In this document: one piece after another, positions 30,340-38,586 of the stretch
Position numbering within the stretch: the stretch's first letter is position 1
Layout: each line of letters begins with the position of its first letter
NCBI GenBank assembly: GCA_943908385.1
Contig: CALTTF010000013.1
Location: 1 to 41,519 of the forward strand
Direction of reading: 5' to 3'
From: an uncultured Corynebacterium sp.
GTDB taxonomy: Bacteria > Actinomycetota > Actinomycetes > Mycobacteriales > Mycobacteriaceae
DNA length: 41,519 nucleotides
Program-made: the position numbers and the translations under genes
The notes under the pieces: generated by a model
What the model saw: only the letters and a program-made list of their open reading frames with translations
The model's database searches: none
What the model was told of the DNA's origin: nothing

Positions 30340-31233
30340 TTAGAACTTCGGCAGAGGAGGGAGCTTGATCTCCGGCGGGTGGATATTGAAGATGTCCGCG
30401 AATCCTTGGATCAACGCGCCGACCGCCATAACGATGCCGGCGATGCCAAGTAAGACAGCGACACCGTTGGTCAGTTTAGCCAGGAGAGAATCGTCGTCGG
30501 TGGAGGAGAGGTTTTTCCAGTCGATGCTGGGCTTGCTGCTCTTTTCGGTGTCCGCACTAGAGTCTTGAGCGGGCGCAGGATCGCCAGAGTCGCTGTACTT
30601 AAGATCAAGTGCAATTGGCTCGATTTCCTTGCCTAGCTCGTACGCGAGAAGAGATGCGACACCGCCGTCGGCGAGTTTGCCTCTTGAAGTCGTGGCCTTG
30701 TAGTTCTTTCCGGGAGTGATCTTTTGGGGGAGGGTGTAGGTTGCGATGACAGCGTCATCAGCCTCTGAACGCTGATCCGGATCGGACCCGCGAAGACCGC
30801 CCACAACCACGTAGTCCGCAACGAACTTGGCTGTGGTGTCTACGATCTCGACCTTCATGTCGGAATAGGTGAGGTTGAGACCCCATTCACCCTCCTTGTA
30901 GTGGTCCTTGTGCCCGAGGAACGTCAGCGCGCCATCGAGTTCAATCGTTCCGTTGCCCTGCTCGTCCAGGGTGATGCCGGCTGGGTTGACGGGCAAATCG
31001 AAGCCTATGGTTGAGCCAGAAGAATTGGTTTTCTTCTTCGCGCCGTTGTCAGCGGTGATCACTCCACGGGCAATGGGGCCTTGCACATAGTTGAGGAAAG
31101 TTGCCTTAATCGGCCAACTCACTGTGCCAGTCGGCCGGGGTGCCTCTTCGGCCTGAGAAAACGGGGCCACAGTGGTGCCGATCAGAACCGTGGCAGCCAG
31201 TGCGTACGAAATTCGATGATGGGTTGGGATCAT
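30340..31233 (-). CDS. htaC: HtaC-like heme-binding surface protein
   Basis: This 297-residue exported protein has a signal peptide (about 8-28, ALAATVLIGTTVAPFSQA), one CR (HtaA) domain (about 35-215), a linker and a C-terminal membrane helix (about 258-282). The heme-ligand positions of the CR family are conserved: Tyr49 in FLNYVQGPIARG and His108 in FLGHKDH. In C. glutamicum and C. diphtheriae such proteins pass heme along the surface to HmuT. The tail IHPPEIKLPPLPKF is unusual, with no basic anchor at the very end. The start is ATG 31233; GTG at 31242 is possible. No iron box lies directly upstream, so it is probably read through from htaB. Confidence 0.85.
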   Translation of the reverse strand: MIPTHHRISYALAATVLIGTTVAPFSQAEEAPRPTGTVSWPIKATFLNYVQGPIARGVITADNGAKKKTNSSGSTIGFDLPVNPAGITLDEQGNGTIELDGALTFLGHKDHYKEGEWGLNLTYSDMKVEIVDTTAKFVADYVVVGGLRGSDPDQRSEADDAVIATYTLPQKITPGKNYKATTSRGKLADGGVASLLAYELGKEIEPIALDLKYSDSGDPAPAQDSSADTEKSSKPSIDWKNLSSTDDDSLLAKLTNGVAVLLGIAGIVMAVGALIQGFADIFNIHPPEIKLPPLPKF

Positions 31234-31274
31234 GTTTCTCACTCAATTGATTGTGTTGCGGTTGAAAGAGGTTG

Positions 31275-31306
31275 ACCCCCGCGCGGCGGATTCGCCGAAC
31301 GGGGGT
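31275..31306 (-). terminator. Hairpin between htaB and htaC
   Basis: An imperfect inverted repeat (CCCCG...GGCG / CGCC...CGGGG) lies about 26 nt after the htaB stop on the minus strand. No T-run follows it on this strand, so partial termination or mRNA stabilisation between the genes is more likely than full termination. Confidence 0.35.
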
Positions 31307-31331
31307 TTACTCGGGTTGGAAGGTTGACGGT

Positions 31332-32165
31332 TTAGCGGAAGAACTGCGGGAACAGCTTCGGACCGACAAGAGCGCCGATACCACCGAGCAGGGCGAGGAT
31401 CGCACCGACGATGCCGATGAGGCCTCCGGTGCTCAAACTCGATCCTTCCTTAGGGTCTTCCTTGCCCGGGTTTTCCTTGCCCGGGTTTTCCTCAGTCTTC
31501 GGGGGTTTCGGAGCCTTGAATTTAAGCTCGATCGTGAACGGGTCGGCTTCCGGTTTGTAGTCCTCGCTGTATGCTAGGAGCGAATCGTAACCCCCCTGCT
31601 TCAAGCGGCCTTCCTTGGAAGTCACCTTGACGGTTGAGTTCTCCTCTGGAGTTACTGCCTGAGGCAGTTCGTATTCCGCAATGACAACGTCATCGCCCGT
31701 CGGTTTACTTGGTGCGCCAGAGCCCGGAAGACTGCCGAAGAGCTTGTAGTCTGCGATGAACTCAGCCTTGGTGCCGGTCACCTTCACTTTCAAGTCATTG
31801 TAGGTCAGGTCCAAGCCCCAGCCGCCGTTCTCGCCGAGCCCCGGGTGTGCAAGGAACTGGATGGCGCCGTCGAGAGCGATTGTACCGTTGCCTTGGGCAT
31901 CGAGCGTTGTCTTCGCTGCGTCCACCGGAAGGTTGAAACTCTCAGTCTTGCCTTCAGCGGGAACCTTCTTGGCACCATTCTTCACGTGGATTTCGCCCTT
32001 CGCAAAGGGCTTCGCGATGTAGCTTAGGAAGCTCTCTTTGAGCTTCCAGTCCATGGTGCCGGATTCGACAGCTGGAACAGTCTGTGCAGCAGCGGAGGGG
32101 ATGATCAATGCAGTTGCGGCGACTGCCGCGGTGGTGGCAGTTGCCAGAGATTTGGAGAAGCTCAT
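31332..32165 (-). CDS. htaB: HtaB heme-binding surface protein
   Basis: This 277-residue exported protein has a signal peptide (about 1-28, ending PSAAAQ), one CR domain (about 35-220) with the conserved heme ligands Tyr49 (FLSYIAKPFAKGEI) and His107 (FLAHPGLG), a linker with a repeated GKENP/GKEDP motif and a C-terminal membrane helix (about 248-268). HtaB binds heme and can pass it between HtaA and HmuT. The ATG at 32165 has GAAAGG upstream; a longer start exists but lacks one. A strong DtxR box lies 41 nt upstream of the start. Confidence 0.92.
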   Translation of the reverse strand: MSFSKSLATATTAAVAATALIIPSAAAQTVPAVESGTMDWKLKESFLSYIAKPFAKGEIHVKNGAKKVPAEGKTESFNLPVDAAKTTLDAQGNGTIALDGAIQFLAHPGLGENGGWGLDLTYNDLKVKVTGTKAEFIADYKLFGSLPGSGAPSKPTGDDVVIAEYELPQAVTPEENSTVKVTSKEGRLKQGGYDSLLAYSEDYKPEADPFTIELKFKAPKPPKTEENPGKENPGKEDPKEGSSLSTGGLIGIVGAILALLGGIGALVGPKLFPQFFR

Positions 32166-32205
32166 GAAGATCCTTTCGGTATTCTTGGGGCCCACGAAAG
32201 CATAC

Positions 32206-32224
32206 TAAGGATTGCCTAACCTAA
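32206..32224. promoter_or_regulatory. DtxR iron box of htaB
   Basis: The 19-mer TAAGGATTGCCTAACCTAA matches the DtxR consensus (TTAGGTTAGSCTAACCTAA) at 16 of 19 positions by my count. It lies 41 nt before the htaB ATG and 50 nt after the hmuV 3' end, so htaB should have its own iron-repressed promoter. Confidence 0.75.
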
Positions 32225-32274
32225 GCAACCTTTGGTTGTTGATTACACCTTTTGGGGGAGGAGCACAAAGGGAT

Positions 32275-33084
32275 TCACTGCCATTTGATGTCGAAGAGCG
32301 TCGAGGTGTCGGCGTCGATACGCTCCTCCTTCTCCGGCCGGACGTAAACGCCGCGTTCTGTGCGTTCGACGTGGATGGGCCAGTCGTAAACTCGAGAGAG
32401 CACCTCGTCGGTGTAGACCTCGTCTAGGTTTCCGGCGGCGGAAACTGTGCCGTGGCTCAAGCACACGAAGTGGTCGCAGTACGCGGCGGCGGCTTGTAGG
32501 TCATGGAGGACGACGACGACGGTGCGGCCAGCCTGGGCTAGTTGACGCACCGTGCCGAGGGTGCGCTGCTGGAAGCGTATGTCCATCGCTGCGGTGGGCT
32601 CGTCGAGGAAGACAATCGGTGTTTGCTGAGCGAGGATCCGTGCGAAAGCGACACGGGCGCGTTCACCGCCGGACAAGGTGGTCACATCTCGGTCTTGCAG
32701 ATGCGCCACACCGGCGACATTGAGAGCCGCGTCGACCACAACTCGGTCGTGTTCGCGGGTGGACTGCTTTGTCCATGGAGTGCGGCCCATCTCTACGACG
32801 TCGCGCACGAGAAATGAAAAGGCGACCGAAATGTCCTGCAACATGACGGAACGGGTCTGGGCGAGTTCGAGCTTGGTCGCGTTGAAAACGTCGACACCGC
32901 CTAGGGAAACAGTGCCTGACGCCGGTTGCTCATCGCCCGCGATCGCAGATAAGAGAGTGGACTTGCCTGCTCCGTTGGGGCCGATGACCGCGGTAATTTT
33001 CCCGGCGGGGGCTTCGATTGAGACATCCTCCAGGATGCTGGTGCCACTGCGGGCAACATTGATGCCGGATGCAGTTACTGTCAC
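32275..33084 (-). CDS. hmuV: Heme ABC transporter ATP-binding protein HmuV
   Basis: This 269-residue ATPase has Walker A GPNGAGKSTL (about residue 35), the Q-loop region, the signature LSGGERARVAFARIL and Walker B PIVFLDEPTAAMD with the H-loop VLHDL. It powers heme import through HmuU. It starts at GTG, overlapping the end of hmuU by 4 nt (GTGA), so the order hmuT-hmuU-hmuV is tightly coupled. Confidence 0.95.
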   Translation of the reverse strand: MTVTASGINVARSGTSILEDVSIEAPAGKITAVIGPNGAGKSTLLSAIAGDEQPASGTVSLGGVDVFNATKLELAQTRSVMLQDISVAFSFLVRDVVEMGRTPWTKQSTREHDRVVVDAALNVAGVAHLQDRDVTTLSGGERARVAFARILAQQTPIVFLDEPTAAMDIRFQQRTLGTVRQLAQAGRTVVVVLHDLQAAAAYCDHFVCLSHGTVSAAGNLDEVYTDEVLSRVYDWPIHVERTERGVYVRPEKEERIDADTSTLFDIKWQ

Positions 33085-34145
33085 AATGCTCTCCGTTTCC
33101 GGATCATCTGGCGTAGTAGGAAGAAGAACGTGGGCCCGCCAATGAGAGCGGTGAAGATGCCGATAGGCAAATCCGCGAAGGGGATGAGCGTGCGGGAAAG
33201 GATGTCTGAACCTGCGATCAGTAGCGCACCGCCAAGGGCTGAAGCTGGCAGAAGGACGCGGTTGGAGGGGCCGGCTATGGTGCGGATGATGTGGGGGATG
33301 ATCAAACCCACGAAAGCGATGAGGCCGGCGAAGGAGACGGCGGCTGCGGTGAGCAGTGTGGATAAGAAGAGTGCCGCAATCCGCAACCGTGGCACGTTCA
33401 AACCAACGTGTGCGGCCGCCGTGTCACCGAGTGCAAGCAAATCGAGTTTTCGGCCGAGCATGACCGCAAGCACCGCCGTTATGGTCACAATAATGGCGAC
33501 GATGCCTGTGTGCTCCCAGTTCGCGCCCGCGAGAGTGCCCATCTGCCAGAAGATGATCTGCTCGCGTGCGGTTGTGGGCGCGAGGAACACGAGCATTGAA
33601 ATTGCCGCGCCAGCAATTGCGTTGGCGGCGATGCCCACCAGAACGAGGTTGATCACTTGAACCTTCCCGTCCATGCGGGCGAGCTGGTAAACAACCGCGG
33701 TGGTGAGGACACCAGCGATGAATGCGAAAAGCGGCACGGCCCACGTGCCGAAAAGACCGCCACCGAAGACGATCGCGACGGCTGCGCCTACGCCTGCGCC
33801 ACTGGTTACGCCGATGATTGATGGCTCAGCCAAGGGGTTGGAAAACACCGCTTGCATGAGTGCTCCGGCTAAACCGAGCGCCGCGCCGACGAAGAGCCCG
33901 AGGGCGAGACGGGGGAGACGGATCTGCCAGATCACCGAAGAGTCGAGATCGGTCGCATTCATCGGCCCAGCGATCAGAATCGGCCAGAGCTCGCGCACAG
34001 ACAGGTCGTATTGCCCGACGATTACGGATGCAGTACTCGTCACAGCGAGCAGCGCAGTGGTGATGACATAGATCGCGATGCGGCGCGTTTCCCGTTTACG
34101 AAATGTATCGTTCGCACGCTTTTCAACGATTGTGCTGCCTCCCAT
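33081..34145 (-). CDS. hmuU: Heme ABC transporter permease HmuU
   Basis: This 354-residue FecCD-family permease has about ten membrane helices. Family blocks include RLPRLALGLFVGAALGLAGA (near the N-terminus), NPLAEPSIIGVTSGAG and the C-terminal AFVGLIIPHIIRTIAGPSNR, which contacts the ATPase. It forms the heme channel with HmuV and receives heme from HmuT. The ATG overlaps the last base of the hmuT stop (TAATG). Confidence 0.95.
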   Translation of the reverse strand: MGGSTIVEKRANDTFRKRETRRIAIYVITTALLAVTSTASVIVGQYDLSVRELWPILIAGPMNATDLDSSVIWQIRLPRLALGLFVGAALGLAGALMQAVFSNPLAEPSIIGVTSGAGVGAAVAIVFGGGLFGTWAVPLFAFIAGVLTTAVVYQLARMDGKVQVINLVLVGIAANAIAGAAISMLVFLAPTTAREQIIFWQMGTLAGANWEHTGIVAIIVTITAVLAVMLGRKLDLLALGDTAAAHVGLNVPRLRIAALFLSTLLTAAAVSFAGLIAFVGLIIPHIIRTIAGPSNRVLLPASALGGALLIAGSDILSRTLIPFADLPIGIFTALIGGPTFFFLLRQMIRKRRAL

Positions 34146-35200
34146 TACCCCTCACCGTAAAGTGCATGCGCAGCGCGCAGTAGCAGTTCAGGAGTCTGCG
34201 GCCCGTAAGCGAGGGAGTCGCCGTCGGGAAGTGTGAGGACTCGCTTGTTCTGTCCGGCCTGAGTTTGCGCGACACCGGGGCGCTGGAGAAGACCTTCGAT
34301 CTCACCGGCCGATTCGAGGCCGCCGGACATCATGACGAACAATTCTGGATTGACCTCCGCGAGCGCCTCTGGGCTGGCTGGAGAAGGTGCGCCGATACCG
34401 TTTTCCGTGTTCACGTCCACCCCGCCAAGGGCCGAAATCAAGTCCTGCGTGTGGTTCTCGTTCCCGAGTAGGTAGAACACACCACCCGTTCCTCGTGCAT
34501 AAAGGAAAGACATGCGCAGCGGCTCGGCCGGAAGAACTTCAGCGATGGCGGCCTTTGCCTCTTCGAGCTCTTTTTCTGTGCGCTCAGCGAGTTGTTCGCC
34601 GATGCTGGGTACTCCCATTACAGCTGCGAGATCGCGGATGTCCTGCCCGATGGAGTCTAACTGGCGCTTCGGTTGCATGACGACAGTGGTCACGCCTGCT
34701 GCGCGGATCTGGTCGATGGCTTCCTGTGGGCCGATCGAGTGGTCGACGATGACAAGCGTTGGCTTCAGGTTGAGCACTGCTTCAGGGTTGAGGGTGTGGC
34801 CGCCTTCAGTAACCACCGGTACTTGACTGAGCGACTCTTCGGTGGAACTGACCGTGCGGCCGACGATATTGTCGGTGAATCCCAGACCCCGCAAAGTCTT
34901 CGAGTATGTGCCGTACAGATCGAGCGCGAGAATGCGGGAAGTGTCTTCGACGACAACATCGTGGCCGTCCGCATCCGTCAGCTCGACGGGCAGAGCTGGC
35001 TTCGGGGCGGAAGTGACGGGCTCGACTTCGCCGAGGTTGCTAACCTCCGCAACACCAGATTTCGCGTGCGGGTCCTGCCCCGCCTGCAGTGAGTCTGCGA
35101 GATCTTGCGTCTGCGACTGGGTGGGGTTGTCCCACGAGGCGCATCCGGTAGCGAACACGAGGGTGGCGGCCATGGAGGCGCCGAGGAGGGTTCTCTTCAC
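34145..35200 (-). CDS. hmuT: Heme-binding lipoprotein HmuT
   Basis: This 351-residue substrate-binding lipoprotein has a lipobox at residues 17-20 (ATGC, Cys20). In C. diphtheriae HmuT, heme is held by His136 and Tyr235 with Arg237 nearby; here His135 (EGGHTLNPEAVLNL), Tyr234 and Arg236 (FLYARGTGG) occupy the same spacing, which is strong support. The first 60 residues after the lipobox are a flexible linker. It lies 36 nt after htaA on the same strand and overlaps hmuU by one base. Confidence 0.96.
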   Translation of the reverse strand: MKRTLLGASMAATLVFATGCASWDNPTQSQTQDLADSLQAGQDPHAKSGVAEVSNLGEVEPVTSAPKPALPVELTDADGHDVVVEDTSRILALDLYGTYSKTLRGLGFTDNIVGRTVSSTEESLSQVPVVTEGGHTLNPEAVLNLKPTLVIVDHSIGPQEAIDQIRAAGVTTVVMQPKRQLDSIGQDIRDLAAVMGVPSIGEQLAERTEKELEEAKAAIAEVLPAEPLRMSFLYARGTGGVFYLLGNENHTQDLISALGGVDVNTENGIGAPSPASPEALAEVNPELFVMMSGGLESAGEIEGLLQRPGVAQTQAGQNKRVLTLPDGDSLAYGPQTPELLLRAAHALYGEG

Positions 35201-35236
35201 TGGGAGGATCTTTCTTTGGATTTTTCGGCCAAAAGT

Positions 35237-37213
35237 CTAGTTTCGAGTGACAAAGTGGGTGAGTACACCACCCGCGGTCACGAAGGAAGCGAGGATGGTC
35301 AGCATCTGGGCGATGGCCGAGTCGTCCCACGTGAACCCATCCTCTTTGGAGTTCTTGATTTGGAACTGGCTCTCTCCGGTGCCCTTGGACTCGCTCACGC
35401 TATCCACGCCCTCAACCTCGTTGAAGACGCTGTCCGCTGTATCGGAGTCCAGAGTGCCTGCGGTGCCGTTGGTGCCGCTTCCACTTCGTAGCGCCGCAGC
35501 CTGATCGGCTGAGCCTCCTTGGCCGGTTGCGGATGCCGAAACAGAGTCGCCTTGGCCTTGAGCGCAGTTGGACTTGCCGCCGAGGGTGGCAGTGAAAGAG
35601 ATCGGATCGAGGGCATCGCCGACTGGGTAGAAATGGGCGAAAGCTTCAGCGCCGACCGCGGTGAGTGTTGCGGTCGCGGTACCTGATGCCGAGCCCTCGG
35701 ACACGTTCAAATCGCTGAATGCCAAGTCCGCCAAGGCAACGCGGCCGTAATCATGGGGGTTGCCCTCTGTGTCGTTGGACGTGGCGTTGACAATGAGTTT
35801 CCCGGAATTCCCGGAGAATTGGATTTCCAAGTTGGAGAATCGTGTGTCGAGGATTCCATCGTGTCCGGTAAAACGAGTCGCCCCCGGGAAGAGAATCGAA
35901 CCAGATTTGTTCTGCACGTTCACGGCACCTTGGTTTCCGGACCACTGGAAGGTGCCGTTTGAATCGCTAACCTTGGACAGCTGCCAATTGCCCTTGGCAA
36001 TGGTGCCGCGAATGTAGTTCCGGAAAGACTGTCGCACACCCCAGGCAGCTTGAGCGTTCTGCACGCCGCGGGATCCATTGTCAGCGCAGACTGCGCCGGA
36101 CCCGCCGCCTGCGGTAGCCGGAGCAGCTGCGGCACCGCTAGAGCCAGAGTTGACTGTGGAGTTCCGCGGAGTCGCCGCCGCGGTGCCGCCGCCGACAGGG
36201 GCGTTGCTGGTGCTCTGCGAGGCCGTCAGCTTAGATTGGTTCTGGGCGACGCCGACTGGGGATACCTCGGACGCTGTGAGTGTCGGCGAGGTGCCGCCTG
36301 AAGTGCCGGCACCCGTCGTTCCAGAATTTCCGCCGCGGCGGTTTGCCAGCTTTTCTGCGTTGGTGAGCACATTGTCGGTGTTCACCATGAGGCCGTTGAT
36401 CTCAACAAGGGTGTCGTTCACAGTGCCCAGGAGATAGGCGGGACCTTCGGTTGCGTTGGAGCGGGTCGCGCCGCGGTCCCCGGAACCCGATCCTGCGCCT
36501 GCGCCTTCGCTCCCGAGTCCGAGAGAGGGGGCGGGGCCCGATTCGTCGCGGAGAGAAACTTCGACGTCGATGCCGTCCATGGGTGTGCCGGGTTTGTAGA
36601 ACGTTTTACCGAACACCTCGAGGGCTTGAGGATTGTTGGGCAGCACGGATTGGTTGGGGGCGCTTTGGATGCGCACGGTGTCTTGCGTGAAGTCGGGTGC
36701 GGATGTCAAGGTCATCGTGGCCAAGGGCACGTTCTTCCAGTCCTTGAAGTTGCCCTTTGTCTTCGTGTCGATGAACTCTCGCCCGTACGCGTCCGCGTAC
36801 ACCTGTGCCTGGTTTCCCTTGACCTTTAGACGGATGTTCTTGAGGGTGAGGTTGAGGATGTCGTTGTGGCCGACGAACTGCACCTCACCGTCAAACGCGA
36901 TGACACCGGTGTCCTTTCCGCTCATGCTGGACTGCTTGGCGGTAAACGTGAACTGTCCACCGGAAAGCGGTGCGGTGCCGCGGATGCTGCCTTTGGCGAT
37001 GTTCCCCGTGATGTAGTTGCGGAAAGATTCCTTCACGCCCCACTTCATCTGACCGGAATGCACGGCCCGGTGACTGGTAGTGGCTGCGGTGGTGTCGGTC
37101 TGTGCCTGAGCCAGCGGAGCAGGCCCGAACCCGAATACCAACGCTGGTGTGCCGGCTCCAAGAACCGAAATGGAGGACGCGGCAAAAAGGGCTACGATTT
37201 TGTTCTTGACCAT
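35237..37213 (-). CDS. htaA: HtaA cell-surface heme receptor with two CR domains
   Basis: This 658-residue exported protein has a signal peptide (about 1-38), CR1 (about 52-225), a Gly/Ser/Thr/Ala/Asn-rich linker (about 226-375), CR2 (about 376-555) and a C-terminal membrane helix (about 632-654) with a short basic end. CR1 has Tyr67 and His116, CR2 has Tyr400 and His451, matching the heme ligands of C. diphtheriae HtaA. It binds heme and hemoglobin on the surface and passes heme to HmuT. CR2 is bracketed by two cysteines (ACVAD-type Cys376 and SNCAQ), a likely disulfide. The ATG follows GAAGGA. A DtxR box lies upstream. Confidence 0.95.
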   Translation of the reverse strand: MVKNKIVALFAASSISVLGAGTPALVFGFGPAPLAQAQTDTTAATTSHRAVHSGQMKWGVKESFRNYITGNIAKGSIRGTAPLSGGQFTFTAKQSSMSGKDTGVIAFDGEVQFVGHNDILNLTLKNIRLKVKGNQAQVYADAYGREFIDTKTKGNFKDWKNVPLATMTLTSAPDFTQDTVRIQSAPNQSVLPNNPQALEVFGKTFYKPGTPMDGIDVEVSLRDESGPAPSLGLGSEGAGAGSGSGDRGATRSNATEGPAYLLGTVNDTLVEINGLMVNTDNVLTNAEKLANRRGGNSGTTGAGTSGGTSPTLTASEVSPVGVAQNQSKLTASQSTSNAPVGGGTAAATPRNSTVNSGSSGAAAAPATAGGGSGAVCADNGSRGVQNAQAAWGVRQSFRNYIRGTIAKGNWQLSKVSDSNGTFQWSGNQGAVNVQNKSGSILFPGATRFTGHDGILDTRFSNLEIQFSGNSGKLIVNATSNDTEGNPHDYGRVALADLAFSDLNVSEGSASGTATATLTAVGAEAFAHFYPVGDALDPISFTATLGGKSNCAQGQGDSVSASATGQGGSADQAAALRSGSGTNGTAGTLDSDTADSVFNEVEGVDSVSESKGTGESQFQIKNSKEDGFTWDDSAIAQMLTILASFVTAGGVLTHFVTRN

Positions 37214-37255
37214 GGAGTTTTCCTTCGGGTACGGGCTTCAAGTTTGTGCGTTGAC

Positions 37256-37274
37256 CAAGGGTAGGCTAACCTTA
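37256..37274. promoter_or_regulatory. DtxR iron box shared by htaA and the divergent membrane gene
   Basis: The 19-mer CAAGGGTAGGCTAACCTTA matches the DtxR consensus at 15 of 19 positions. It lies 43 nt from the htaA start and 32 nt from the divergent GTG at 37306. A second, weaker CTTAGATTCCCTAAAG overlaps its right end. Confidence 0.7.
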
Positions 37275-37305
37275 GATTCCCTAAAGATCAAGCGAAAGGT
37301 TGATT

Positions 37306-37761
37306 GTGAACGCGAATCCTTACGGCGTGACCCAGACGTTCAGCCGAGTGCATGACGATCCGGTGAAGGACCCGTCTAGACGGTTGAAGTTTGAGGCCTG
37401 GGAACGCGGCGCGGTCACATTGGCCACGGCGGTCCTCGCTTTCGGTGGGGCCGCCGGCAACACGGTTGTCACGCTGGTAGGGGCCGTGGGGCTCCTCGTG
37501 GTGATTGTGGCCATGTCCCAGATGCCGGACCGCAAAGCCCGCCGGGCGGAGAGGGAGAAGCACCCGGAGTACGAATGGATCGAGGACCATAACCGGACCG
37601 GAGCGGGCATCGTTCTGGGCGTTGCCTGGTTCTGCGTCATGGTGGTTGTGGGGACGATCCTGTTCTTCTTTCCGAATGGTTACGCGTTCACCGGCGGCGT
37701 GATCGCGGCGGGGGTCAGCGCCGCGATTGTCATGGCGGCGCTGCTCATCGTGGACCGCTAG
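37306..37761 (+). CDS. Four-helix membrane protein of unknown function next to htaA
   Basis: This 151-residue protein begins VNANPYGVTQTFSRVHDDPV and has about four membrane helices (38-55, 58-77, 98-122, 127-148). A basic loop (MPDRKARRAEREKHPEY) and a second DHNR segment lie between helices 2 and 3. No family or heme-ligand motif is recognised. The GTG at 37306 follows GAAAGG; TTG 37300 is the alternative. It is divergent from htaA across one DtxR box, and its stop overlaps the end of hmuO by 4 nt, so it lies inside the heme locus and may be iron-regulated. Confidence 0.8.
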   Translation: MNANPYGVTQTFSRVHDDPVKDPSRRLKFEAWERGAVTLATAVLAFGGAAGNTVVTLVGAVGLLVVIVAMSQMPDRKARRAEREKHPEYEWIEDHNRTGAGIVLGVAWFCVMVVVGTILFFFPNGYAFTGGVIAAGVSAAIVMAALLIVDR

Positions 37762-38423
37762 AGCTGCTTCACCAGAACTGGGCTGATGCCGGCGAGGTCG
37801 GCGAAGACGGCGCTGTTGAGCGTGAAGGCCTGCTTGGCGTGGTCGACGAGGGTGGCGCGCTCGGCCTCGTTGAAGGAGAGCTCGTCGAGGGCTTGCTTGT
37901 AGGCGGCGCGGAACGGTGGGATCTTGCCCACGGCGGAGAAGTCGTAGAACGTCAGTGCCTCCTCGGTGAAGCCGTAGTGGTTGGCGAGCATGCGTGCGAT
38001 GACCTGGCCGCCAGCGATGTCGCCGAGGTAGCGGACGTAGTGGTGCGCGATGATGGCTGGAGCGTCTTCGGGGGAGAGGTTCTCGAGTTTCGCAATGTAA
38101 CCACGGGTGGCTGGAAGCGGCTCGATTTCTTCGCGCCAGTTCGGTCCGATCATGGAGGCGAGGTCCTGCTCGAGGGCGGGGACGCGCTCGAGGCGGGCGT
38201 CGGCAATGGAAGCGACGGCGTCGCTAGTCTCACGGCCGCGGCGGGCGGCCTCTTCGAGGGCGGAGTAGATGAAGTAATACTGTGCGGTGAGGTTGACTGC
38301 GTCCTGGCGGGAGAGCTCCCCCTTGGCAAGGCTAGCCATGAAGGCGGTGGTCTCGGCCTCAGTGTGCGCGGCGGTGGTCTGAGTCTTGAGGGTCTCGGAA
38401 ATAGAAGTGGTGGCAGCGGTCAC
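37758..38423 (-). CDS. hmuO: Heme oxygenase HmuO
   Basis: This 221-residue enzyme degrades heme to biliverdin, CO and iron in the cytoplasm. The proximal ligand is His20 (QTTAAHTEAE), at the same number as in C. diphtheriae HmuO. The distal helix reads YLGDIAGGQV (Gly135, Asp136, Gly139), with Ala where most have Ser. Length is normal. It starts at GTG behind AGGAGG. Two DtxR boxes lie upstream. It releases the iron brought in by the neighbouring HmuTUV. Confidence 0.96.
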   Translation of the reverse strand: MTAATTSISETLKTQTTAAHTEAETTAFMASLAKGELSRQDAVNLTAQYYFIYSALEEAARRGRETSDAVASIADARLERVPALEQDLASMIGPNWREEIEPLPATRGYIAKLENLSPEDAPAIIAHHYVRYLGDIAGGQVIARMLANHYGFTEEALTFYDFSAVGKIPPFRAAYKQALDELSFNEAERATLVDHAKQAFTLNSAVFADLAGISPVLVKQL

Positions 38424-38455
38424 CGCGTTCCTCCTGTAGGTGTCTGTGACGCAAT

Positions 38456-38494
38456 TTAGGGTTCCCTAACTTAACTACAGTAAGGCTTACCTAA
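38456..38494. promoter_or_regulatory. Tandem DtxR boxes of hmuO
   Basis: Two 19-mers lie one base apart. 38456-38474 (TTAGGGTTCCCTAACTTAA) matches the consensus at 15 of 19. 38476-38494, read on the minus strand as TTAGGTAAGCCTTACTGTA, matches best in its first half (11 of 12). Their centres are 20 bp apart, about two helical turns. Confidence 0.7.
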
Positions 38495-38529
38495 CAGGCA
38501 AGCTTCGAGTGCGGAAGGGCGGAAAATTC

Positions 38530-38554
38530 AACCGAAAGGTTTAGCACTTTCGTT
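38530..38554. terminator. Weak hairpin between the HAD gene and hmuO region
   Basis: AACCGAAAG (38530-38538) and CTTTCGTT (38547-38554) form a short stem with a one-base bulge. A T-rich stretch follows on the plus strand and a shorter one on the minus strand. It may end the HAD gene transcript, about 30 nt after its stop. Confidence 0.4.
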
Positions 38555-38586
38555 TATTTATGAAACGTTAGTGTGACTTAAATCAA

